Source: Microbacterium sp. MM2322 (GTDB lineage Bacteria > Actinomycetota > Actinomycetes > Actinomycetales > Microbacteriaceae). Taken from it: a stretch of DNA of 64,000 nt. Shown piece after piece: positions 44,637 to 54,343 of the stretch (positions are counted from its first letter, which is position 1; every line of letters begins with the position of its first letter). The stretch lies in contig NZ_OZ075067.1 of the NCBI RefSeq assembly GCF_964186585.1, positions 806,001 through 870,000 of the forward strand, in the 5' to 3' direction. The notes below the pieces were generated by a model that made no database searches, was not told the DNA's origin, and worked only from the letters and a program-made list of their open reading frames with translations. The position numbers and the translations under genes are program-made.

Positions 44637-46139
44637 ATGACAACGGAGTCGACTCCGACGGAGACGGATGCCGCACTGCTCCGCACAGCCTCGATCGCGC
44701 AGGCCGAAGGTGCGGGGTTCCACAAGGGCCTCCGGCCCCGTCAGATCCAGATGATCGCCATCGGCGGTGCGATCGGCACCGGCCTGTTCATGGGCGCGGG
44801 CGGCCGGCTCGCCGAGGCGGGACCGGCCCTCGTTCTGGTCTACGCCGTCTGCGCCGTGTTCGCGTTCCTCGTGATGCGCGCCCTCGGCGAGCTCATCCTC
44901 CACCGTCCCTCGACGGGGTCGTTCGTCTCGTACGCCCGCGAGTTCTACGGCGAGAAGATGGCGTTCGCCGCGGGGTGGATGTACTGGCTCAACTGGGCCA
45001 TGACCTCCGTTGCCGACGTCACCGCGGTCGCGCTGTACATGAACTTCTTCAAGCAGTACGTGCCCGCCTTCGCCGGCATCCCGCAGTGGGTCTTCGCGCT
45101 CGTCGCCCTCGTTCTCGTGCTGGCGATGAACCTCGTGTCCGTCAAGGTCTTCGGCGAGCTCGAGTTCTGGTTCGCGATCATCAAGGTCGCGGCCCTCGTG
45201 ACCTTCCTCGTCGTCGGCATCTTCTTCGTCGTCACCGGCACCCCCGTCGCCGGGACGACGCCGGGCTTCCACCTGATCGCTGACAACGGCGGTGTGTTCC
45301 CCAACGGCATCCTGCCTGCGCTCATCGTCGTGCAGGGCGTCGTCTTCGCCTACGCGTCGATCGAACTCGTCGGCACCGCCGCGGGCGAGACCGAGAATGC
45401 CCGGACGATCATGCCCAAGGCGATCCGCGCCGTCGTCTTCCGTCTCGCGGTCTTCTACGTCGGATCGGTGCTGCTGTTCGCGCTCCTCATGCCGTACACG
45501 AGCTACGAGTCCGGCGTCAGCCCGTTCGTCACTTTCTTCGGCTCCATCGGAGTCCAGGGGGCCGACGTCATCATGAACCTCGTCGTTCTCACCGCCGTCG
45601 TGTCGTCGCTCAACGCGGGGCTCTACTCCACCGGCCGCATCCTCCACTCGATGGCCGTCACGGGCTCCGCTCCCGCACCGCTGATGCGCATGAACCGCGC
45701 CGGCGTTCCGTACATGGGCATCGCCGTCACGGCGGTCGTCACGGCCATGGGTGTCGTGCTCAACGCGCTCTACCCGTCGGACGCGTTCGAGATCGCCCTC
45801 AACGTCTCGGCGCTCGGCATCATCAGCGCGTGGGCCGTCATCATCCTCTGCCAGATCAAGCTGCAGCGACTGGCCCGGGCCGGCGTCATGGAACGCCCCT
45901 CGTTCCGGATGCCGGGAGCTCCCTACACGGGATGGGTGACCCTCGTGTTCCTCGCCTCGGTCATCGTCCTCATGGCGCTCGATTACCCGATCGGCTCCTT
46001 CACCGTCGGCTCCCTGATCGTGATCGTGCCCGCGCTCATCGGCGGCTGGTTCCTCATGCGCGACCGCATCCGGATGCTGGCCGCGCAGCAGACCGGCACG
46101 ATCGCCGCCCTGCAGCGCAGCGGCGAGGGCGGCGCGTGA
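44637..46139 (+). CDS. ansP: Amino acid permease, likely asparagine/aspartate (AnsP type)
   Basis: A 500-residue amino acid-polyamine-organocation transporter with twelve predicted helices. The N-terminal LRPRQIQMIAIGGAIGTGLFMGAGGRLAEAGP and ELILHRPSTGSFVSYAREFYGEKMAFAAGWMYWLNW are typical of the AAT branch to which AnsP belongs. Specificity for asparagine is inferred from the asparaginase gene that overlaps its end and from divergent aspA. ATG 44637 has a GAAAG upstream. Confidence 0.87.
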   Translation: MTTESTPTETDAALLRTASIAQAEGAGFHKGLRPRQIQMIAIGGAIGTGLFMGAGGRLAEAGPALVLVYAVCAVFAFLVMRALGELILHRPSTGSFVSYAREFYGEKMAFAAGWMYWLNWAMTSVADVTAVALYMNFFKQYVPAFAGIPQWVFALVALVLVLAMNLVSVKVFGELEFWFAIIKVAALVTFLVVGIFFVVTGTPVAGTTPGFHLIADNGGVFPNGILPALIVVQGVVFAYASIELVGTAAGETENARTIMPKAIRAVVFRLAVFYVGSVLLFALLMPYTSYESGVSPFVTFFGSIGVQGADVIMNLVVLTAVVSSLNAGLYSTGRILHSMAVTGSAPAPLMRMNRAGVPYMGIAVTAVVTAMGVVLNALYPSDAFEIALNVSALGIISAWAVIILCQIKLQRLARAGVMERPSFRMPGAPYTGWVTLVFLASVIVLMALDYPIGSFTVGSLIVIVPALIGGWFLMRDRIRMLAAQQTGTIAALQRSGEGGA

Positions 46140-47098
46140 CGAGGGGACACCTCGTCGTCATCGCGACCGGCGGCACCATCGCGAGCCGCCGGTCGCCGGA
46201 CGGATCGAGCGCTCCCGTCCTCGGCGGGAATGCTCTGCTCCACGGCCTCGCGGCCGACGACGACGTCCGCGTCGTGGACGCGCTCGCGGCGGACTCGGCG
46301 ACGTTCACCCTCGCCGACATGCAGCACATCGTCGACGCCGTGGCCGAGGCGGTGGCCGATGACGCCGTCCGCGGAGTGCTCGTCCTCCACGGCACGGACT
46401 CGCTCGAGGAAACCTCGCTGCTCGCCGCGATCCAGGTGGGTCCACCTCGCATCCCCGTGGTCTTCACGGGCGCGCAGTTCACCGCGGACGACCCGGCGTC
46501 GGACGGTCCCGACAACATCAGGGTCGCGCTCGCAGCCACCCGGGCCGCCGTCCCCGGCGTGTGGGTCGCGTTCGGCGGCCGCATCCTCTCGACGTGGGGG
46601 CTCTCGAAGGTGACGACCGACCGCGCCGACGCCTTCGGTCACTCGCGGCGGGATGCCGCCACGGTGCCGCACCTGCCCGGCGACGTGTCCCGCCTGCGGG
46701 TCGACGTCGTGGCCCTGCCCCCGGGCGCCGACGACGTGCATCTCCGGGCCAGCCTCGCCGCCGGTGCCGACGGTCTCGTCCTCGAGGCGCTCGGGTCGGG
46801 CAACACGACCCCCGCGGTCGTCGCGGCCGTCCGCGACGCGGTAGCCGCCGGCATCCCGGTCATCGTGTCGAGTCGGGTGCCGCGGGGGCTGCTCGTCCCC
46901 TCGTACGGCGGGGGAGGGGGCGGCGCGGACCTGGCCGCGGCGGGCGCCCTCCACTCGCCGACGCTCCGTCCGGGGCAGGCGCGGATCCTCCTGGCGGCGC
47001 TTCTGGTCGCGGGTGCCGACCGAGACGCGATCGCCGCAGCGGTCGAGGGACGAACGCCGGATCGGATGTCGGCCCCACGCCGTAGTCTGTTGTGGTGA
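46136..47098 (+). CDS. L-asparaginase
   Basis: A 320-residue type I/II bacterial asparaginase, hydrolysing asparagine to aspartate and ammonia. The first catalytic Thr14 is in VIATGGTIASRR and the second motif is H85-G-T87-D88-SLEETSLL. No signal peptide is present, so it works in the cytoplasm on imported asparagine. GTG 46136 overlaps the permease stop (GTGA). Product aspartate would be deaminated by AspA. The gene end contains the -10 box of dnaX. Confidence 0.92.
   Translation: MTRGHLVVIATGGTIASRRSPDGSSAPVLGGNALLHGLAADDDVRVVDALAADSATFTLADMQHIVDAVAEAVADDAVRGVLVLHGTDSLEETSLLAAIQVGPPRIPVVFTGAQFTADDPASDGPDNIRVALAATRAAVPGVWVAFGGRILSTWGLSKVTTDRADAFGHSRRDAATVPHLPGDVSRLRVDVVALPPGADDVHLRASLAAGADGLVLEALGSGNTTPAVVAAVRDAVAAGIPVIVSSRVPRGLLVPSYGGGGGGADLAAAGALHSPTLRPGQARILLAALLVAGADRDAIAAAVEGRTPDRMSAPRRSLLW
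47083..47088 (+). promoter_or_regulatory. -10 box, leaderless start of dnaX
   Basis: TAGTCT, six bases, GTG at 47095. It lies within the last codons of the asparaginase gene. Confidence 0.55.
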
Positions 47099-49191
47099 CC
47101 ACCGCTCTGTACCGCCGCTATCGCCCGGAGACCTTCGGCGAGATGATCGGGCAGAGCCAGGTGACCGAGCCGCTGATGACGGCGCTCAGGAGCGACCGCG
47201 TGGGCCACGCCTACCTCTTCTCCGGTCCTCGCGGCTGCGGCAAGACGACCTCCGCGCGCATCCTCGCCCGCTGCCTCAACTGCGCACAGGGACCGACCGA
47301 CACCCCGTGCGGCACGTGCGACTCGTGCGTCGAGCTCAGCCGCGGCGGCGGGGGTTCGCTCGACGTCGTCGAGATCGACGCGGCATCCCACAACGGTGTC
47401 GACGATGCCCGCGACCTCCGCGAGCGCGCCGTCTTCGCCCCCGCGCGCGACCGGTTCAAGATCTTCATCCTCGACGAGGCCCACATGGTCACGGCGCAGG
47501 GATTCAACGCGCTCCTCAAGCTCGTCGAGGAGCCGCCGGCGCACGTCAAGTTCATCTTCGCGACGACCGAGCCCGAGAAGGTCATCGGCACGATCCGCTC
47601 GCGCACCCACCACTATCCGTTCCGTCTCGTTGCGCCCGCCGCGATGCTCGAATACGTCGAGCAGCTCTGCACGACCGAGGGTGTGACGGTGCAGCCCGGC
47701 GTGCTCCCGCTCGTCGTGCGCGCCGGCGGCGGGTCGCCCCGTGACACGCTGTCGCTGCTCGACCAGCTGATCGCCGGTTCCGAAGACGGCGCCGTCGCCT
47801 ACGAGCGCGCGGTCTCTCTCCTCGGCTACACGCACGCCGAGCTCCTCGACGAGGTCGTCGACGCGTTCTCCTCGCACGACGCGGCCGCCGCGTTCGGTGC
47901 TGTCGACCGCGTCGTGCAGACCGGCCAGGACCCGCGCCGCTTCGTCGACGACCTGCTCGAGCGTCTTCGCGACCTCATCATCGTCGCCGCGACCGGAGAG
48001 GGCGCGCGCGCCGTGCTCCGCGGCGTCCCGGTGGACGAGCTCGAGCGCATGGCGCGTCAGGCGGCCTCGTTCGGCACCGACCGCCTGTCGCGCATCGCCG
48101 ACCTCGTCGTCACGGCTCTCGACGACATGACCGGCACGACCTCGCCGCGCCTGCAGCTCGAACTGCTCGTGGCCCGCGTCCTGGCCGCGACGACGGATGC
48201 CGGTGAATCCGCGCCGGCCGTCCCGGCCGCCGCTGCCCCCCGAACCGAGGCCCCCCGTACCGAGGCCCCCCGCACCGAGACGACGCGCGTCGCTCCTGCA
48301 CCGGCTGCTCAGACGCCCGCTCCCGCGGTGCCGACTCCGGAGCCCGCTCCTGCGACCCCCATCGCGTCGTCCGAACCCGCCCCGGCCGCGTCGCCCGAAC
48401 CGCCGCTTCCGACCGGCCCGGTGACGTTCGAGCAGATCCGCGACTCGTGGCCCGAGATCCTGCGCCGGCTCGAAGACCTCAGCCGCACCTCGTGGATGAT
48501 CGCGACGGCGTCACGACCGGTGGCGTACGCCGAGGGCGACATCCTCACGCTGTCCTTCCAGAGTCACGCCGATGTGCAGTCGTTCAAGAAGCTGACGGCC
48601 GGCAAAGGCCCGAGCGAGGACCTGCGGACGGCGATCCTCGCCGTCCTGGGTGTGCGGGTGAAGTACCTGACCCGCCACGACACCGACCCCACCCCGCCGC
48701 CCCCGGGTGGTGTGGGCCCCGATGTCCCGCCCGAACCCGACGCTCCCGAGGGCGGTTACGGGCTTCCCGCCGCGGCATCCCCTCCCGCATCGGCGCCGCG
48801 TTCTGCGCCTGCTGCGGCAGCGCCCGTCACGGAGTGGGCGGTCGCGCCGATTCCTACGGACGATGCCGCGCCCGCGGCCCAATTCGCCGTGGACGACGAG
48901 CCGGAGGATGCCGCGCCCGCCCCTATCCGGACGCTGACCGTCCAGCGCGAAGGCGATGTGCTCCCCGCCGACGCGCCCGATGACGACGACGACGAAGACG
49001 ACGTGCCGCCTCCGGTGGATGCCGACGCGCCGATTCCCGTGCGGACGGCCCCGCCCCGCCTCGCGCCCGAGCCGCAGCGAGGCCCCCGTCCCGGTGGGAT
49101 CGAGCGCGTCGGCGAGGCCGCCGTCCGCCAGCTGCTGGGTGCGCGCTTCGTGCGGGAAGAGCCGTATACCCCTCCGACGAGGTTCAACTGA
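47095..49191 (+). CDS. dnaX: DNA polymerase III subunit gamma/tau
   Basis: A 698-residue clamp-loader subunit. Walker A holds Lys50 (GPRGCGKTT), the zinc site is Cys63, Cys72, Cys75 and Cys78, and FILDEAHMVTAQGFNALLKLVEEPP is the Walker B/sensor region. A Pro/Ala/Glu-rich linker at about residues 365-440 includes three PRTEA-like repeats, then a polymerase/DnaB-binding C-terminal region and an acidic tail. GTG 47095 shares GTGA with the asparaginase stop; GTG 47092 is an alternative. recR follows. Confidence 0.96.
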   Translation: MTTALYRRYRPETFGEMIGQSQVTEPLMTALRSDRVGHAYLFSGPRGCGKTTSARILARCLNCAQGPTDTPCGTCDSCVELSRGGGGSLDVVEIDAASHNGVDDARDLRERAVFAPARDRFKIFILDEAHMVTAQGFNALLKLVEEPPAHVKFIFATTEPEKVIGTIRSRTHHYPFRLVAPAAMLEYVEQLCTTEGVTVQPGVLPLVVRAGGGSPRDTLSLLDQLIAGSEDGAVAYERAVSLLGYTHAELLDEVVDAFSSHDAAAAFGAVDRVVQTGQDPRRFVDDLLERLRDLIIVAATGEGARAVLRGVPVDELERMARQAASFGTDRLSRIADLVVTALDDMTGTTSPRLQLELLVARVLAATTDAGESAPAVPAAAAPRTEAPRTEAPRTETTRVAPAPAAQTPAPAVPTPEPAPATPIASSEPAPAASPEPPLPTGPVTFEQIRDSWPEILRRLEDLSRTSWMIATASRPVAYAEGDILTLSFQSHADVQSFKKLTAGKGPSEDLRTAILAVLGVRVKYLTRHDTDPTPPPPGGVGPDVPPEPDAPEGGYGLPAAASPPASAPRSAPAAAAPVTEWAVAPIPTDDAAPAAQFAVDDEPEDAAPAPIRTLTVQREGDVLPADAPDDDDDEDDVPPPVDADAPIPVRTAPPRLAPEPQRGPRPGGIERVGEAAVRQLLGARFVREEPYTPPTRFN
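48241..48285 (+). repeat. 15-bp tandem repeat in dnaX linker
   Basis: Three copies of CGNACCGAGGCCCCC-like units (the third degenerate) encode APRTE repeats. Three runs of six C lie at 48236-48241, 48251-48256 and 48266-48271. Confidence 0.7.
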
Positions 49192-49194
49192 CCC

Positions 49195-49788
49195 ATGTAT
49201 GACGGCATCGTCCAAGACCTGATCGACGAGTTCGGCCGCCTTCCCGGCATCGGTCCGAAGTCGGCCCAGCGCATCGCGTTCCACATCCTGCAGACCCCGT
49301 CGTTCGACGTGTCACGGCTCGCGGTCCTGCTCTCGGAGCTCCGCGAGCGCGTGCGGTTCTGCGAGATCTGCGGCAACGTGTCCGAGCAGGAGCAGTGCTC
49401 CATCTGCCGCGATCCTCGCCGCGACCGGACTCTCATCTGCGTGGTCGAGGATGCGAAGGACGTGTCGTCCATCGAGCGCACCCGCGAGTTCCACGGGCTC
49501 TATCACGTGCTCGGCGGGTCGATCAGCCCGATGGCGGGGATCGGCCCCGACGACCTCCGTATCACGCAGCTCATGCAGCGCCTCGCCGACGGCACGGTGA
49601 CCGAGGTCATCCTCGCCACCAACCCCAACCTCGAAGGCGAAGCGACCGCGACCTACCTCAGCCGGTTGCTCCGCACTCTCGAGATCAGCGTCACCAGGCT
49701 CGCGTCCGGCCTGCCGGTCGGCGGCGACCTCGAGTACGCCGACGAGGTCACCCTCGGGCGCGCTTTCGAAGGCCGTCGCGCGATCTGA
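49195..49788 (+). CDS. recR: Recombination mediator protein RecR
   Basis: A 197-residue RecR, part of the RecFOR pathway that loads RecA on gapped DNA. It has the helix-hairpin-helix region [20 protein letters not shown], zinc ligands Cys56, Cys59, Cys68 and Cys71, and a Toprim domain ([38 protein letters not shown]). It starts three bases after the dnaX stop, the common dnaX-recR arrangement. No YbaB gene is present between them. Confidence 0.97.
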   Translation: MYDGIVQDLIDEFGRLPGIGPKSAQRIAFHILQTPSFDVSRLAVLLSELRERVRFCEICGNVSEQEQCSICRDPRRDRTLICVVEDAKDVSSIERTREFHGLYHVLGGSISPMAGIGPDDLRITQLMQRLADGTVTEVILATNPNLEGEATATYLSRLLRTLEISVTRLASGLPVGGDLEYADEVTLGRAFEGRRAI

Positions 49789-49791
49789 CGG

Positions 49792-50190
49792 TCAGCTCGT
49801 TGGGGCGAACAGCTCCGGCTCCTGCGCGAGCGTCCGCTCGATCGCCGCAGCGATGTCTTCCTCTTCGATGCGGTAATCCTCGTTGACACGCTCTTCGGCT
49901 TCGCCCCATGCGTCGTCGTCGCCGATGCCGGCCGTCTGCTCGTATTCGGCCGCCGCGCGGTCGACGGCTTCTGCGGTGGCCTCCAGCCCGAGCGCGCGGT
50001 AGCCGTCGGCGATCGCGTCGAGGGGGAACTCCTCATCGGCGGCGTGGGTCTCGATCGCGTCCCAGAGCCCGGCGTTCTGAACCACGCCGTGGAAGGTCAG
50101 GACCCGGCGGACCGCGAGATCGCCCGGCTGGGTCACGGGAACGTCGTACTCGAGGGCGCGGTTCCAGATCTCGTCACCGGGGGAGCTCAT
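49792..50190 (-). CDS. Hypothetical protein, possibly DUF4375-like
   Basis: A 132-residue acidic cytoplasmic protein. The block VLTFHGVVQNAGLWDAIETHA followed by AIADGYRALGLEATAEAVDRA loosely resembles DUF4375/DMP19 proteins, but I am not certain. TAGGCT six bases before the ATG supports transcription without leader. It converges on recR with three bases between stops. Confidence 0.7.
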   Translation of the reverse strand: MSSPGDEIWNRALEYDVPVTQPGDLAVRRVLTFHGVVQNAGLWDAIETHAADEEFPLDAIADGYRALGLEATAEAVDRAAAEYEQTAGIGDDDAWGEAEERVNEDYRIEEEDIAAAIERTLAQEPELFAPTS

Positions 50191-50196
50191 ACCGTG

Positions 50197-50202
50197 AGCC
50201 TA
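50197..50202 (-). promoter_or_regulatory. -10 box, leaderless start of hypothetical gene
   Basis: TAGGCT on the minus strand, six bases, ATG at 50190. Confidence 0.6.
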
Positions 50203-50227
50203 TTGCGTGCGCGGCGCCGCCACCTGG

Positions 50228-51619
50228 TCAGGACCGCTCGCGGGCGCGGGCGCGGATGACCGTGCCGAGCGATGCGCGCAGGGGTTGCCCGACGTAGATG
50301 CCGAGCGACGCGCCGACTGCCAGCGCGATCCCGACGGTCGCCGCCGAGGCGAGGGTCGTGAAGCCCGTGAGCAGCGTGACCGTGCTCTGCCCGGACTCGA
50401 CGACGCCGAGGAGACCGCGGAATACCGCCGCCCCCGGGACCATCGGCAAGATGGCGGCCGTCGTGATCGCGACGGAGGGCACGTGCAGGCGATACGCGGC
50501 GACGATCCCGACGAGGCTGCCGACGAACGCACCGACGCCGCTCGCTGCCGCCGTGTCGAATCCGAGAGTGGATGCCGCGGTGTACCCGGCCCACGCGACC
50601 ACGCTCAACCCGACGCTGACCGCGACGACGCGGAGTCCCGCACCGTTGTAGATCGTCACGGAGACGGCGATGAGGGCGGCTCCCGCGAATTGGAGCGGAA
50701 GCGCTCCGAAGGGGAGGGAGTCGTTGGGGACGTCCATTCCCGCGCCGACGACCCGCGCCGTCTCGAGGCCGGCGAGGATGCCCAGGACGACGCCGAGGGT
50801 CTGAGTGGTGAGTTCGAGGATGCGGCCCGTCGCGGTCAGGGCGAACCCGTCGATCGCGTCCTGCGCCGCGCCGACGACCGTGAGCCCGGCGAGCATCAGG
50901 ACGATGCCCGACGCGACGATGACCGTCGGGCGGATGTCCTGTGCCGCCGACCACCCGGTCGCTTCGAGACCGGGTGCGGCGGCGGCGATGAGGGTGAGGA
51001 CGAAAGCGCCCGCGATCTGGCTGAAGAAGAAGGGCACGTGGGCGCGGCCGAGGAGGAACTGGGTGACCGCCGCGCCGCCCGCCGCGATGAAGGAGAGCAG
51101 GATCACGAGCCAGTTGGCCCCGAACATCAGGGCGACGCCGACGGCGAGGAGCGCCTGCGCGCCGACGATGACCGGCGGGTGGTACGCGAACGGGGTGCGA
51201 CGCACGATGCGGAACTCTGCGCGGGCGGCGTCGACGGGCATCCCACTGCGGATCTCGGCGACGAGGGCCTGCAACCGCTGCAAGCGAGCGTGGTCGGGAG
51301 CCTGGCTGCGGACGACCCGCATGAGCGTGATGGGGCGGTCGGCGCCGCTGCGGTGATGCGCGACGGTGATCGAGTTGTAGCTGACGTCGACGTGGACCGG
51401 GTCGAGCCCGTACACGCCGGCGACCCGGACGATCGTGAGGGTCACCTCGCTCGCGGGCGCTCCCGAGGCGAGCATCGATTCGCCGATCCGGATGCCGAGG
51501 TCCAGCACTCCGACGGCGAACGCGTCGTCGATCACCGGCAGCATCTCGGTGTGCGGCGCCGAGTTCTCGGGGGAGCGGACGAGGGCCTGCAGCGACGTGA
51601 AGAACTGGCGTCGTCCCAT
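50228..51619 (-). CDS. Threonine/serine exporter (ThrE family)
   Basis: A 463-residue protein fusing the two halves of the ThrE family (DUF1212 and ThrE_2). The N-terminal soluble region has LDLGIRIGESMLASGAPASEVTLTIVRVAGVYGL, a block shared with Corynebacterium ThrE, and about ten helices follow. It probably exports threonine and serine by proton exchange. ATG 51619 lies seven bases after a minus-strand TAGGCT. It is divergent from lysC, the entry to threonine synthesis, so coordinated control is plausible. Confidence 0.9.
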   Translation of the reverse strand: MGRRQFFTSLQALVRSPENSAPHTEMLPVIDDAFAVGVLDLGIRIGESMLASGAPASEVTLTIVRVAGVYGLDPVHVDVSYNSITVAHHRSGADRPITLMRVVRSQAPDHARLQRLQALVAEIRSGMPVDAARAEFRIVRRTPFAYHPPVIVGAQALLAVGVALMFGANWLVILLSFIAAGGAAVTQFLLGRAHVPFFFSQIAGAFVLTLIAAAAPGLEATGWSAAQDIRPTVIVASGIVLMLAGLTVVGAAQDAIDGFALTATGRILELTTQTLGVVLGILAGLETARVVGAGMDVPNDSLPFGALPLQFAGAALIAVSVTIYNGAGLRVVAVSVGLSVVAWAGYTAASTLGFDTAAASGVGAFVGSLVGIVAAYRLHVPSVAITTAAILPMVPGAAVFRGLLGVVESGQSTVTLLTGFTTLASAATVGIALAVGASLGIYVGQPLRASLGTVIRARARERS

Positions 51620-51626
51620 GCTTCCC

Positions 51627-51632
51627 AGCCTA
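51627..51632 (-). promoter_or_regulatory. -10 box, leaderless start of thrE-like gene
   Basis: TAGGCT on the minus strand, seven bases, ATG at 51619. Confidence 0.55.
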
Positions 51633-51694
51633 GGTGAGCGCTCCGACGCGGCCGGTCCCTGCGTCACATGGCGGTGACGGCACGGGGCGCTCCG

Positions 51695-51700
51695 TAGGAT
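51695..51700 (+). promoter_or_regulatory. -10 box upstream of lysC
   Basis: TAGGAT, which would start a transcript near 51707 with a leader of about 55 bases. The leader contains CCCGG-N7-CCGGG directly before and overlapping the GGGAG ribosome binding site. Confidence 0.45.
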
Positions 51701-51762
51701 GGTGCCCAGGCGTGAGTCACCGCCCGCCGGCTCTGCCCGGCATCCACCCGGGAGTATCCGAC

Positions 51763-53049
51763 ATGGCCCTGATCGTCCAGAAATACGGCGGTTCGTCCGT
51801 CGCCGACGCCGAAAGCATCCGGCGCGTCGCGAAGCGGATCGTCGACGCCCGCCGCGGCGGCAACGACGTCGTCGTCGCCGTCAGCGCGATGGGCGACACG
51901 ACCGACGAACTGCTCGACCTGGCCTCCCAGGTCTCGCCGCTGCCGGCGCCGCGCGAACTCGACATGCTGCTCTCCAGCGGTGAGCGCATCTCGATGGCTC
52001 TGCTGGCCATGGCCATCAACTCGATGGGCTTCGAAGCGCGCTCGTTCACCGGCAGCCAGGCCGGCATGATCACCGACAGCTCGCACGGATCCGCGCGGAT
52101 CGTCGATGTCACCCCGGTCCGGGTGCGCGAGGCCCTCGATGAGGGTGCGATCGTCATCGTGGCGGGCTTCCAGGGCTTCAGCCGCGACACCCGCGACATC
52201 ACCACGCTCGGTCGCGGGGGATCCGACACGACCGCGGTCGCACTCGCAGCCGCCCTCAACGCCGACGTCTGCGAGATCTACAGCGACGTCGACGGCATCT
52301 TCACCGCCGACCCGCGCGTCGTGCCGAAGGCGCGCAAGCTCGCGACCGTCACGTCCGAGGAGATGCTCGAACTCGCCGCCAACGGGGCGAAGGTGCTCTA
52401 CATCCGCGCCGTCGAGTTCGCCCGACGTCACGGCGTCATGATCCATGCCCGCTCGACCTTCAGTTCGGGCGTCGGCACCTATGTTCTCGGTGCGGGGATG
52501 ACCGCCCCAAACCACGAAGAGGGAGAAGAGATGGAAGAGCCCATCGTCACCGGTGTCGCCACCGACCTCAGCCAGGCCAAGATCACGGTCGTCGGCGTCC
52601 CCGACGTTCCCGGCAAGGCCGCCGACATCTTCAAGATCGTCGCGAAGTCCGGCGCGAACGTCGACATGATCGTGCAGAACGTGTCGGCCGCGGCGACCGG
52701 TCGCACCGACATCTCGTTCACCCTCCCCAAGGCCGAGGCGTCGACGGCACTGCGGGCCCTGTCGGTCGAACAGAGCGCGGTCGGATTCGACAGGGTCGTG
52801 CACGACGACCAGATCGGCAAGCTCTCGGTCGTCGGCGCCGGCATGCGCACGCACTCGGGTGTCTCCGCGACGCTGTTCGAGGCGCTGTCGACGACGGGCG
52901 TCAACATCGAGATGATCTCGACATCCGAGATCCGCATCTCGGTCGTGGTGCGCGGCGACGACCTCGCGGGCGCGGCCCGCGTCGTGCACACGGCCTACGG
53001 CCTCGACGGCGACGCCGAGGCCGTCGTCCACGCCGGCACCGGCCGCTGA
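51763..53049 (+). CDS. lysC: Aspartokinase (alpha, with internal beta start)
   Basis: A 428-residue aspartate kinase, first step toward lysine, threonine and methionine. KYGGSS is at residues 7-12, followed by [30 protein letters not shown] and [20 protein letters not shown]. Two ACT domains occupy about residues 270-425. ATG 51763 has GGGAG nine bases upstream. An internal ATG at 52531, after GGGAGAAGAG, would give a 172-residue beta subunit, the arrangement known in Corynebacterium and Bacillus LysC. asd follows as in that genus. Confidence 0.97.
   Translation: MALIVQKYGGSSVADAESIRRVAKRIVDARRGGNDVVVAVSAMGDTTDELLDLASQVSPLPAPRELDMLLSSGERISMALLAMAINSMGFEARSFTGSQAGMITDSSHGSARIVDVTPVRVREALDEGAIVIVAGFQGFSRDTRDITTLGRGGSDTTAVALAAALNADVCEIYSDVDGIFTADPRVVPKARKLATVTSEEMLELAANGAKVLYIRAVEFARRHGVMIHARSTFSSGVGTYVLGAGMTAPNHEEGEEMEEPIVTGVATDLSQAKITVVGVPDVPGKAADIFKIVAKSGANVDMIVQNVSAAATGRTDISFTLPKAEASTALRALSVEQSAVGFDRVVHDDQIGKLSVVGAGMRTHSGVSATLFEALSTTGVNIEMISTSEIRISVVVRGDDLAGAARVVHTAYGLDGDAEAVVHAGTGR
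52531..53049 (+). CDS. lysC: Aspartokinase beta subunit (internal in-frame start)
   Basis: ATG 52531 with GGGAGAAGAG immediately upstream starts [13 protein letters not shown] and encodes the two ACT domains alone (172 residues). This matches the size of the Corynebacterium glutamicum beta subunit, which forms an alpha2beta2 enzyme. Use of the start is inferred from the ribosome binding site and the family. Confidence 0.65.
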   Translation: MEEPIVTGVATDLSQAKITVVGVPDVPGKAADIFKIVAKSGANVDMIVQNVSAAATGRTDISFTLPKAEASTALRALSVEQSAVGFDRVVHDDQIGKLSVVGAGMRTHSGVSATLFEALSTTGVNIEMISTSEIRISVVVRGDDLAGAARVVHTAYGLDGDAEAVVHAGTGR

Positions 53050-53058
53050 CGCGGCCGC

Positions 53059-54204
<1,146 letters not shown>

Positions 54205-54207
54205 GGA

Positions 54208-54251
54208 CGGATGCCGGGGCCCGGCCCGCGCGCCAGCCGCCCCGGCATCCG
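54208..54251 (+). terminator. Hairpin terminator after asd
   Basis: CGGATGCCGGGGC (54208-54220) and GCCCCGGCATCCG (54239-54251) form a perfect 13-bp stem; each arm carries the abundant heptamer. CCTTTC follows within a few bases. Confidence 0.8.
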
Positions 54252-54329
54252 CCTTTCACCTGGGGAAAGAACCTCCTTTCCTGCCGCTGGAACGGCCCTG
54301 AGACGGCGTCCTCGCCCACGGCGGCGACG

Positions 54330-54335
54330 TAGACT
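54330..54335 (+). promoter_or_regulatory. -10 box of mqo
   Basis: TAGACT, eight bases, GTG at 54344. The ATG at 54338 lies only two bases after the box. Confidence 0.45.
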
Positions 54336-54343
54336 GGATGACC

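Noticed and set aside
51640..51762. Lysine riboswitch upstream of lysC
   Set aside because: The leader after TAGGAT is only about 55 bases, too short, and no conserved lysine-riboswitch core is visible.
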